A DNA stretch of 57,905 bases from a virus, in the IMG/VR virus record IMGVR_UViG_3300013006_000040, positions 1 to 57,905 of that record; one strand, written 5' to 3'. Made by a program: the position numbers and the translations under genes. The notes beneath the pieces were generated by a model. The model ran no database searches, had not been told where the DNA came from, and saw only the letters and a list, made by a program, of their open reading frames with translations. Positions 12,321-20,458 of the stretch are shown here, one piece after another; the stretch's first letter is position 1, and every line of letters starts with the position of its first letter.

Positions 12321-13261
12321 ACATCTACATACTTTAAAGTAAAGTTATCAGCACGATCCTCGTAACCATCATAACCTCTTGGATTACAGACAATACGAGT
12401 AGAACCTAGCATATAATCAAAATCCTCATGGGTGTGTCCGTGAGTCCACAACTTGATCTGAGGATTATCTAATATGAATGCAGATAGATCTGAACTATAG
12501 CCACCGTTCATGATTTCCTCATTTTTATAACGAGGATGAGTCGATAGCTTAGATGGTGCATGATGTCCGACAACTACAAATTTTTCAGTATGTTTACCTT
12601 CAAGCATAACCGTTAGGTAAGCAAGCATTTTCTTGTGGTCATCAAAGGCATCCTGTGGTGAAAATGTAGAAACATCTTCTTTTCTTTTCTCACCTATTTG
12701 TATAAACTGACCCGCTTCGTTAGTTGCATATCTTAGACCGTTCTTACCATCGGGTGTCCAATCAGGATTTGGCTCATAGATAGGAACCATACGTTGAACC
12801 ATTCTATTAGAGTTTTTAACACATCTAAAATCGTTCATCATGGTTCGCAACTGATATAACGTAAGTTCGTCACCATTGTTCATATCAGTCCACAGAGTGC
12901 CACCGATGAATGTGGTGTCATCAATAACTTTAGTCTCCTTGTCAAGCAAGTATACGTTGCTTAGCATGTTGGACTCAAGCATTGATTGCAGTTTGTTTTT
13001 GGATTCGGCAAAGTCACCGTTGTAATGCTCATGGTTACCCATGATGAGAATTACATGTGGAAATTGAAATGAACAACGCTTAAAGAAATCAACAATACGA
13101 TTACTGCGAGCACCTTCAAAGATGTTGCCATTGTCTGGCCTGCCAATGTCGGCAGCAACGCAGATGTCACCGCCTAGAATTAATACATCAGCGTTGTCTG
13201 TGTTCTGTAAATTGATATCACCAAACTCAAGGTGAATATCTGAGCAAATTGCTACTCTCAT
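12317..13261 (-). CDS. Calcineurin-like metallophosphoesterase
   Basis: 314 aa, one full domain with all metal-binding blocks in order: SDIHLEF (D8, H10), GGDIC (D32), GNHEHY, VVGHHAPS, and THGHTHEDF. The enzyme should hydrolyse phosphomono- or diesters with two metal ions; members include nucleases, cyclic-nucleotide and protein phosphatases, so the substrate is open. It is first in its operon, behind a perfect promoter at 13284-13312, and has AAGGAAAAGGT before the ATG, which suggests strong early expression. Confidence 0.92.
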   Translation of the reverse strand: MRVAICSDIHLEFGDINLQNTDNADVLILGGDICVAADIGRPDNGNIFEGARSNRIVDFFKRCSFQFPHVILIMGNHEHYNGDFAESKNKLQSMLESNMLSNVYLLDKETKVIDDTTFIGGTLWTDMNNGDELTLYQLRTMMNDFRCVKNSNRMVQRMVPIYEPNPDWTPDGKNGLRYATNEAGQFIQIGEKRKEDVSTFSPQDAFDDHKKMLAYLTVMLEGKHTEKFVVVGHHAPSKLSTHPRYKNEEIMNGGYSSDLSAFILDNPQIKLWTHGHTHEDFDYMLGSTRIVCNPRGYDGYEDRADNFTLKYVDV

Positions 13262-13283
13262 ACCTTTTCCTTATTAATCCATT

Positions 13284-13312
13284 ATTATAACAGATTTTAG
13301 GTTCCGTGTCAA
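13284..13312 (-). promoter_or_regulatory. Sigma-70 promoter for the phosphoesterase operon
   Basis: TTGACA at 13307-13312 and TATAAT at 13284-13289, 17 bp apart on the minus strand, perfect consensus. Confidence 0.92.
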
Positions 13313-13315
13313 GTC

Positions 13316-13621
13316 TTATTTGAACAGTATCAAAGCCATTAAAACCGCTTGTCCCATGAAGCCTACACCAATAGTAATTATATTAAGCGCATCTTTAAGT
13401 ACAACTGACCTGATAAACATCAAAACTAATCCTGCCCACATCATCAACACCACATCAAGACTGGGTGTTTTATCACTTAGTCCTGTTAGTAACGCCAGTA
13501 ATGATGGCAGCGTGGCACAATGTATCATTATCACCGCCAGCCAACCCATGGTGTCAGCAGATATCTTATATAGATGCTCGTTTAGAAAATTTCTAACAGC
13601 ATTTGCATTAAAGAATGTCAT
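13316..13621 (-). CDS. Holin-like membrane protein
   Basis: 101 aa with three hydrophobic helices at about 24-47, 55-75 and 79-100, short loops and a single final Lys. Size and topology fit a class I holin, and the gene follows the cell-wall hydrolase with an ATGA overlap, the usual holin/endolysin pairing although in the reverse order. I also recall a similar protein as a conserved membrane protein in other phages. Holin function is inferred from context. Confidence 0.65.
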   Translation of the reverse strand: MTFFNANAVRNFLNEHLYKISADTMGWLAVIMIHCATLPSLLALLTGLSDKTPSLDVVLMMWAGLVLMFIRSVVLKDALNIITIGVGFMGQAVLMALILFK

Positions 13622-14196
13622 ACTCTATCTCCGTAAAATATATGTCTACCGATCTTTTCTATCTTTGGCATTTTCCAATTTGGTTGCACATAATCTGCAT
13701 GATAATATAGTGCATTCTTTAGTGAAGGTAATCTAAAATTCTCTAATAAGACTTTTCTAGCTACCAATTCACTTTCTTCCCATAGGGGTTTGTGTATTGG
13801 TCTAATCTTATGAGTGTTTTCGCAGTACCAACTAAATTGGCAAATAACCTTTTGATAAACGACATTCTTTTGGTAAACAACTTCACATACTGAATCTGCA
13901 AACTTTCCGGAATTCATTCTGTTTATAGTTACTTGTGCCACACCCACTTTGCCTTCGAATGGCTCAGATGCAGCTTCCCAATAAATGTTTCTGGTTAGGC
14001 AATCTAACTCTTTCATTCTTGTGGAAGCAGTAACGTATCCGTTTGGCAATGATGCCTGAGCTTCTTTGAGATTGTTTAATTTGGTTTTGCAGGCAAATAC
14101 TACTGCACTTGCTATAACTACAAAACCTATTACCTTTAAGACTTTCGCTGTCAAATCAACAATGGTTGCACTGTTGGTTTTTAAACTAATATCCAT
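13618..14196 (-). CDS. Membrane-anchored SleB-type cell-wall hydrolase (endolysin candidate)
   Basis: 192 aa. Residues 19-36 (VLKVIGFVVIASAVVFAC) form an N-terminal signal anchor. The rest matches the SleB/CwlJ hydrolase domain: TRNIYWEAASEPFEGKV with the likely catalytic Glu74, then VAQVTINRM, CQFSW (119-123) and YYHADYVQPNWK. Such enzymes cut peptidoglycan glycan strands. The anchor suggests Sec-dependent export, as in SAR endolysins. AGGAG precedes the ATG. The message has an unusually long, hairpin-forming leader (about 85 nt). Confidence 0.85.
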   Translation of the reverse strand: MDISLKTNSATIVDLTAKVLKVIGFVVIASAVVFACKTKLNNLKEAQASLPNGYVTASTRMKELDCLTRNIYWEAASEPFEGKVGVAQVTINRMNSGKFADSVCEVVYQKNVVYQKVICQFSWYCENTHKIRPIHKPLWEESELVARKVLLENFRLPSLKNALYYHADYVQPNWKMPKIEKIGRHIFYGDRV

Positions 14197-14199
14197 TTT

Positions 14200-14286
14200 T
14201 TCTCCTATTTGGATCCCCTCTCAAAAACTGAGACAAAGAGTGCATAGGGCACTATTTTTCTGAGGGATTTATTTGGTCACAGGATA
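14200..14286 (-). promoter_or_regulatory. Structured leader of the endolysin message
   Basis: The other early genes have leaders of about 20-30 nt; this one is about 85 nt. It holds two small hairpins: AGTGC-CCTAT-GCACT (14239-14253) and CTCA-GTTTT-TGAG (14220-14232), the latter ending next to the ribosome site. It could delay translation of the lysis gene. Confidence 0.4.
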
Positions 14287-14315
14287 ATTATATATGACTT
14301 GACTAGGTTTGTCAA
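14287..14315 (-). promoter_or_regulatory. Sigma-70 promoter for the endolysin/holin operon
   Basis: TTGACA at 14310-14315 and TATAAT at 14287-14292 on the minus strand, 17 bp apart. Confidence 0.9.
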
Positions 14316-14317
14316 GC

Positions 14318-14340
14318 GACCCGGACAACTGATCCGGGTC
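14318..14340 (-). terminator. Hairpin between virion genes and early region
   Basis: Perfect 8 bp stem GACCCGGA/TCCGGGTC with a 7 nt loop, 18 nt past the stop of the gene at 14358-14753. No U tract follows; it abuts the -35 box instead. It marks the boundary between structural and early DNA. Confidence 0.55.
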
Positions 14341-14357
14341 TCCGCTAATCCGTAAGA

Positions 14358-14753
14358 TTAAGCTTGGGTTTCTAATTTTGGCACGGTAACGGCCTTCCAA
14401 TTTACAACAGATTCGTCCCACTCATAGAATGTTCCTTCTGCCTCTGTCGTTGGCATAACTGCTGCAGGTTGATCTACAGGTGCCTTCCAATAGCATGTGG
14501 CTTCATCCAAAGTCCAGCTTGGGTAAGGTTGAGGTGCATAGAATGCATCTCTGCCCGCATCATATACATATCCAATACCTGCATAGTTCTTACGCAATGG
14601 AGTTCCACCGTTGCGATGTGTTCCACCCTGAGTATTGTAACTTGTTTGAACCCAAGTGCTAGGATCTCCTACAGCACCAGTGTCGATAAAATCTTGTTCA
14701 GCAACGATAACTTGTGTTACTGTTCCGTTTTCTACTTTAGCAAAATGTCCCAT
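14358..14753 (-). CDS. Conserved virion-associated protein
   Basis: 131 aa starting MGHFAKVENGTVTQVIVAE. It contains WVQTSYNTQGG, LRKNYAGIGYVYDAGRDAF, and PQPYPSWTLDE with a 'CYWKAP' block. I know this order from marine and freshwater T4-like phages, where it lies among structural genes. Probably a small tail or decoration protein; the exact role is not known. A TATAAATA late promoter lies at 14803-14810. Confidence 0.78.
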   Translation of the reverse strand: MGHFAKVENGTVTQVIVAEQDFIDTGAVGDPSTWVQTSYNTQGGTHRNGGTPLRKNYAGIGYVYDAGRDAFYAPQPYPSWTLDEATCYWKAPVDQPAAVMPTTEAEGTFYEWDESVVNWKAVTVPKLETQA

Positions 14754-14802
14754 TTTTTCTCCTTAATTTACTTACCATTACAAGGTAATTGCTATATTAA
14801 TT

Positions 14803-14810
14803 TATTTATA
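14803..14810 (-). promoter_or_regulatory. T4-type late promoter candidate
   Basis: Minus-strand TATAAATA, exactly the T4 late -10 consensus, 50 nt before the ATG at 14753 and 28 nt past the stop of the previous gene. Confidence 0.65.
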
Positions 14811-14837
14811 TGTCTAGTATGTTTAAAGTTTACCAAT

Positions 14838-17800
14838 TTAGAATGTAATATTTCCAGATGCATAGAATGCATGTATGTTATTACCTCCTACGGTTGTAAC
14901 AAGTACATTGGATCCTGTATTGGATGCCAGGATAAACGCAGTAGGATATGATATTATAACTACCCCTGAGCCTCCGGATGCTCCTCCCGATGGATAAGAA
15001 TTACCACCACCTCCGCCACCTCCGCCACGATTAGTCAATCCAGCGGAACCTTGAGATGTAGGTATTCCGGCAAAAGGTGGCGCAGTTGGTCCTATTCCAC
15101 CATTGCCTCCACCACCCGAACCTCCCAACGGAACTGTGGCGCTACCATAATTACCTCCACCTCCACCGCCAGCATAATATGTAGATGTGCCTGCGATGTT
15201 TGAATCAAATCCTATTCCACCTGGACCTCCTTGTGTTGGCGAGGCAGCACCTCCAACATTACCAGCTCCACCTCCACCCCCACCATTGCGCAAAGAGCCT
15301 CCATCCGTAAGTCCGTTTCCACCAGGATATCCTTGTCTCACTGGACTAGTTATACCTGAACCGCCAGTATGATTAGTACTACCCGCGGATCCACCACCGC
15401 CTCCCGATCCGCCAGGTGAAGCTATCGGAGAAGGTCCAGGTCCAGTTTCACCCGAAGCGCCACCGCCACCTGTTGCAGTTAAAGTAAGTGCAGTTGATGG
15501 TGTACCGTTTGCTGTTTGTGTAGCACCGCCTGCGCCTACTGTAATAGTATAAGGTGAACCAGGTGTAACAGATATTGTGCCACTCAATAATCCTCCAGCG
15601 CCGCCGCCACCTCCGCCGTTTCCGCCGCCACCCGCGCCGCCACCTGCAACTATTAAGTAATTGACAGTTGTAGCTCGAGTTGGAACCACTGTCGCTGTTA
15701 CATTAGGTGCTGCTACTATAGAAACAGTGGTTGTTGTGCTTGTGCTGGATGAAAACAAAACAAGATAACCTAGATAAGTATTTGCTCTGTCTGGTGTAAA
15801 CGGTGCAGTATATCTACATACACCATTAGTTACTCTGATATTTTCAAGATATCCGTCAAATCCTGTTCCTGCTCCATTAGTCTGATTTCCTATTATTAGA
15901 GGACGTGAGTTATCGCTTACAACTGTTATATTTTGAAATGTCATTGACGCAATATTACCATTGACCCATGTAGTCAAAACATTTGCAATATTTCTCGTAT
16001 GCGCAACATGATTCCATGCATTGCCTATTAATCCAACATTTCCTAAAATATCTTGCGTAGTCGATGCCCCTGTTGCATCACCTATTTGGAATCTTACATT
16101 CCCGTCAGTGGCAATCTTAGATGCCCAAACAGGATATCCAGAACCAGATAAGGCACTCTTTTGTATAACATATGCATTTACATTTAACCCGGCAAATGCA
16201 GTAGGGTATATCCAATAATCTACAGTAAAAGGAACCGTATCTTCGGTAAAATCATACTTAGGATCATGGGGAACTGTTATCTGTGTAGTGCCTGCTTTTA
16301 CAAATGGACCTATTGCTTTATTAAATTTTGGCGTAATGTTACTGGTAAATCCCACGTTTGCCGTTTCAAAATTGCCTTGACCAGCATAATCTATTACACC
16401 TCCAGATGTAAAGTTTAATAATAGATTTGTATTTGTAGAAAGTACTTCAGGAACATAAGTACCGAACGGACTATATGGTGATCCTGCAATAGTACCAGTA
16501 TTTGTAAAAGTAATACCTCGACCACTATTATCTACATTCGAACCCTGCAATGTAAGTAAACTTGTGACATTAGCTAATCCTGTAAAGATTGTAGGTGTCA
16601 ATGGTGTAGTAATAGGCGTGAAAGCTGAGGTATATAAAGCAAGACCTTTAGTTATCCTTAAATTAGTAATGTAACCATTAAAATACCCATCACTAAAAGA
16701 TTTATTATCTCCAACCTGACCGATAATTATGTCTTGAACACCTGTTCCATAATTATTGGTGTCAACGTATGTTGTTGAATTAGGTACACCACCTACATAT
16801 AATCTAGTATTTGCGTTATATCTAACCAATGCAACATGGTACCAAACATTACCGCGCAATCCAGAAGTCGTTATTCTATTTCCTCCACCTTGAGAAAAAC
16901 GTATGGAATCCACTCCTGCAAATTGTAAACTTGGTTTTACTTGATTCGAAACTCCTGTTTGTCTAAAATCTACAATCGTTGAATCCGAATTTTTCCATGC
17001 TGTTCTATTTACCCAGCATTCTATTGTAAAATCACCTGTTCCTAGACCAAATACATTACTTGAAGATGAAACTAGATAAGATCCACCGTTGAAGTAAACA
17101 CTATTTGAAGTATTTGCTGTTGGCCGTGTATCTATAACAGATGCGTTTGCTGTAAAAGGAATTCGGGTGGGGGTATTACCTCCCACAGTATATACTGCTT
17201 GTTTTGCCAAACGGAAACCTGAGATATAACCATAGAATGGACTAGATGCGCTGGAATCACCCGCTAATGTAAATCCACCGTTACCTATATTACCTAAAAA
17301 GACATTTGAAGTTGTACTAATATTACCGTTTAAAATTGCAGATATTGTATTATTTGAACGAACAAATGCAACGTGTGACCACGTATTACCTATAACATTT
17401 GCCCCTACATAGTATGTTGCTGTATTACCTTGCTTGCTACTAACTATTTGCCCATTAATAATAGATGCCAGATATCTATCTGGATTTTCAGAACCTAAAC
17501 AGAATAAAGAATATGTCCCCGATAAACTCCTAGGATATACCCATGCCTCGGCAGTAAAATCTCCAGTAAAAGTATATGCAGCATTTGATGTACCACTTAA
17601 ATCTCGTATGTAATCGCCAGATCCATCAAAGTATGCAGAACCACCATTAACATTAGCTAAATAAGAATTGTTAAGAGTATTTGGTCTATTAGGTGAGAAT
17701 GTACCCATTGTCACATTACCAAATTTTATTAGATTAGCTCTGTATTGACTCTCATCATATACAGTAGCATTTCTATTATTAAAATTACCATTATATTGTA

Positions 17801-19367
17801 AAGTTAATAGTTTAGTATTTGCAGTGGGAGTTACTGGTGCTGTAGGAAGTGTAAAACTAGCTCCGTAAAGTGCGTTGGCTGTAACTAAACGGAAATTACT
17901 AATATAACCATTGTAGTCGGTAGATGTATCTAATCTTCTACCTATTGCAGCACTGTGAGATGTTCCTTGCCAGTTTGTATATATTTTTGTGTTGGCCAGT
18001 ATTCCATCCACAAACAAACTGGCACTATTGCCATTTTTAACTAAAGCTATATGTTTCCACACACCCAATGGTATAGCTTCAGCGGTGGTAATTTCATTTC
18101 CAGTTTGTTGGTTATCTATGACAATTTTACCTGCAGGATCAAGCGCTATAGCAAGAAGACCTGCACCGTCGCCTGGTGATTTTTGAGGCTGATATAATTT
18201 TACATCATTACTACCTGGTCTTGCGGTAACATTTATCCACATTTCTACAGTAAAATTTAAATCCTGTTTAAACATTGTGGTATCTGCTATGGATAAATAA
18301 TCTCCACTACCATCAAAAACTATACTATATCCTGATGCAAAAGGACTATTGCTTGATACTGCAGCGCCACCAAAAACTGTTACTGTCTTGTTTTGAATAC
18401 TATTATCAACTATTGTGGCGGATTGTGCTAGCAATAACTGCGTATTAGCTACAGATGTTAATGCCGATGTAGGTACAGTAAAATTTGAATATAAAGAATT
18501 GCCTACAACTACTCTTAAATCGGCAATGTGACCGTTTAAGAAAAAACCATCATTTGTTCTTCCAATATAGCTAATTGCGGAACCGTTTATATTTGCTGCA
18601 GAAGTAAATGCTGTGGCTTTTACAATACCGTTAATCCAAATATTTCTTATTCCTGCTTGTCTGGTAAAAGCAATATGTGTCCAACTACCTACAGAAACAT
18701 TACCTGCACCTGTTGTTAAATTTGAGGTACCATCTCCACCTTCTACGGTGCCGTCGGAAAAAAGAACTATACGTGGACCTGGCATATCTCCTTGATCAAA
18801 AACACCGTTATAGTTTGCTAATTGAAAAGGACGTACCCAGCACTCCACCGTGAAATCATATGTATAATAGCCCCATTGTTTTGAAGGTATATTTAGGTAT
18901 GGCCCAACAACGCCTGATGCGTAAAAGAGATCTTTTCCAGCAATAGGAGTATATAAAGAACCATATGTGGCATTTGCACCGTTATATGGAGTAAAATCTG
19001 AGGCTCTAATAGATGTACGTGAATCAGTTGTACCAAAATTGGCATTAACTATTTGCAAATCATTTCTAATATTACTGGCATCATAATTTACTATAGTATT
19101 GGCCAGGGGTGTATCTAATAATAAAGATACAGAATTCCAGTATACATCTCCAACCTGAGAATAAATTAAGTTTGTATTAACTTGAACATTTGTTTGTGTG
19201 TATGTAGTAGTTATTACAGCATTTGCCGCAGTATTACCAAATCCGTGCCATTCGGGTGTTGTCCCATTACGCGGAATCATTTTATAGATTACGTTTTCTA
19301 CAGGATTATACCACTCGTCGCCAAGTGCGCCGCTAGGTGGTTGAGTGTTTGATGTTATAAATGCCAT
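14838..19367 (-). CDS. Giant LamG-repeat and glycine-rich tail adhesin
   Basis: 1509 aa. The N-terminal cap (MAFITSNTQPPSGALGDEW) is shared with the next two genes upstream. Five LamG/concanavalin-like jelly-roll domains follow, each with a 'DFTVECWV' entry strand and a 'GYIxxxRxxxxxxLY' exit (about residues 130-1220). The last ~280 residues are a glycine-rich domain opening NYLIVAGGGAGGGGN and closing with VVIISYP. LamG folds commonly bind sugars, so this is probably a receptor-binding fibre or decoration. It is the largest gene wholly in view. Confidence 0.85.
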   Translation of the reverse strand: MAFITSNTQPPSGALGDEWYNPVENVIYKMIPRNGTTPEWHGFGNTAANAVITTTYTQTNVQVNTNLIYSQVGDVYWNSVSLLLDTPLANTIVNYDASNIRNDLQIVNANFGTTDSRTSIRASDFTPYNGANATYGSLYTPIAGKDLFYASGVVGPYLNIPSKQWGYYTYDFTVECWVRPFQLANYNGVFDQGDMPGPRIVLFSDGTVEGGDGTSNLTTGAGNVSVGSWTHIAFTRQAGIRNIWINGIVKATAFTSAANINGSAISYIGRTNDGFFLNGHIADLRVVVGNSLYSNFTVPTSALTSVANTQLLLAQSATIVDNSIQNKTVTVFGGAAVSSNSPFASGYSIVFDGSGDYLSIADTTMFKQDLNFTVEMWINVTARPGSNDVKLYQPQKSPGDGAGLLAIALDPAGKIVIDNQQTGNEITTAEAIPLGVWKHIALVKNGNSASLFVDGILANTKIYTNWQGTSHSAAIGRRLDTSTDYNGYISNFRLVTANALYGASFTLPTAPVTPTANTKLLTLQYNGNFNNRNATVYDESQYRANLIKFGNVTMGTFSPNRPNTLNNSYLANVNGGSAYFDGSGDYIRDLSGTSNAAYTFTGDFTAEAWVYPRSLSGTYSLFCLGSENPDRYLASIINGQIVSSKQGNTATYYVGANVIGNTWSHVAFVRSNNTISAILNGNISTTSNVFLGNIGNGGFTLAGDSSASSPFYGYISGFRLAKQAVYTVGGNTPTRIPFTANASVIDTRPTANTSNSVYFNGGSYLVSSSSNVFGLGTGDFTIECWVNRTAWKNSDSTIVDFRQTGVSNQVKPSLQFAGVDSIRFSQGGGNRITTSGLRGNVWYHVALVRYNANTRLYVGGVPNSTTYVDTNNYGTGVQDIIIGQVGDNKSFSDGYFNGYITNLRITKGLALYTSAFTPITTPLTPTIFTGLANVTSLLTLQGSNVDNSGRGITFTNTGTIAGSPYSPFGTYVPEVLSTNTNLLLNFTSGGVIDYAGQGNFETANVGFTSNITPKFNKAIGPFVKAGTTQITVPHDPKYDFTEDTVPFTVDYWIYPTAFAGLNVNAYVIQKSALSGSGYPVWASKIATDGNVRFQIGDATGASTTQDILGNVGLIGNAWNHVAHTRNIANVLTTWVNGNIASMTFQNITVVSDNSRPLIIGNQTNGAGTGFDGYLENIRVTNGVCRYTAPFTPDRANTYLGYLVLFSSSTSTTTTVSIVAAPNVTATVVPTRATTVNYLIVAGGGAGGGGNGGGGGGAGGLLSGTISVTPGSPYTITVGAGGATQTANGTPSTALTLTATGGGGASGETGPGPSPIASPGGSGGGGGSAGSTNHTGGSGITSPVRQGYPGGNGLTDGGSLRNGGGGGGAGNVGGAASPTQGGPGGIGFDSNIAGTSTYYAGGGGGGNYGSATVPLGGSGGGGNGGIGPTAPPFAGIPTSQGSAGLTNRGGGGGGGGNSYPSGGASGGSGVVIISYPTAFILASNTGSNVLVTTVGGNNIHAFYASGNITF

Positions 19368-19368
19368 A

Positions 19369-20457
19369 TTAACGTAAACTACTAGTAAAAATTATTGTTC
19401 CGGGTGAAGAAAACTTGTATATTAAATTTCCTGAAGTGTTTGAGAGTATTACATTACTACCTGTTACTGTTGCGTTTGCGTATAATATAGGATGTGAAAA
19501 TATAACTACACCCGAACCGCCTGCGGCACCCGCACCACTATATCCTGAACCTGTTCCGCCACCCCCACCTGAGAATGCCGTGCCTGCTGTTCCAGCAGTG
19601 GTACTGGGACCGTTTGCACCATTACCGCCACCACCTAGACCCCCTGCAGTAGGGCCAGAATTAATATGACTACCGCCACCCCCACCACCTGCATAATACT
19701 TAGGTGATCCTTCTATATCTAAATTAATACCAATACCGCCTGCAGGAGAATATCCTCCTCCTGGGGCAGGTTCACCCACTCCCCCTGCGCCACCACCACC
19801 GCCTCCCGATCTGCTTGCGCCCGAACCTGCACCTGCTACTCCTGGATATCCCTGAGCACCGGTCGGCGTGTAAAATAATGCTGCTGGACTAGGAAAACCA
19901 GATCCAACACCGACTGTTGTACTTTCCCCGGGTGCGCCACCACCCGAACCACCACCATGCACAGGTGCATTGTATCCCGCAATTGCTCCCCTACCTGCGC
20001 CTCCACCAAATGCAGTTAAGGTAAGTGCACCGCCGATAATTGTTGTGGGTGTGCCTGTAGTAGCACTTGTCGGATCACCTCCGGGACTTGCCGCACCTCC
20101 ACCGCCTACTGTAATTGCATACGGAGTTCCTGAAGAAATAGATAATGTATTACTTGTTAATACGCCACCAGCACCACCTCCAGAACCAGCATTACCTCCG
20201 CCACCGCCACCGCCGGCGATTGCAAGGAATCTAACGGAGGATAGCGGTGAAATTGCTGGCGGAGTCGGAGGAGCAGTATATGGAGCATTAGCATAAAGAT
20301 AATTTACTCCATTAAATGCAGGTATATTATATTCAACCCAAGATGCAGTTGTTCCGTTTAAAGGAACAAGCTTATATATTTTATTAGTGAGGGGATTATA
20401 CCACTCGTCGCCAAGTGCGCCGCTAGGTGGTTGAGTGTTTGATGTTATAAAAGCCAT
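19369..20457 (-). CDS. Glycine-rich tail protein with the shared cap
   Basis: 362 aa. Residues 1-45 repeat the cap of the 1509 aa protein (LGDEWYNPLTNKIYKLVP), then one glycine-rich domain: SVRFLAIAGGGGGGG, a series of GGxG loops, and GGSGVVIFSHP near the end. Such domains form polyglycine-helix bundles in T4-like adhesins (gp38 type) whose variable loops bind receptors. The 1 nt gap to the next gene suggests coupled expression. Confidence 0.82.
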   Translation of the reverse strand: MAFITSNTQPPSGALGDEWYNPLTNKIYKLVPLNGTTASWVEYNIPAFNGVNYLYANAPYTAPPTPPAISPLSSVRFLAIAGGGGGGGNAGSGGGAGGVLTSNTLSISSGTPYAITVGGGGAASPGGDPTSATTGTPTTIIGGALTLTAFGGGAGRGAIAGYNAPVHGGGSGGGAPGESTTVGVGSGFPSPAALFYTPTGAQGYPGVAGAGSGASRSGGGGGGAGGVGEPAPGGGYSPAGGIGINLDIEGSPKYYAGGGGGGSHINSGPTAGGLGGGGNGANGPSTTAGTAGTAFSGGGGGTGSGYSGAGAAGGSGVVIFSHPILYANATVTGSNVILSNTSGNLIYKFSSPGTIIFTSSLR

Positions 20458-20458
20458 A

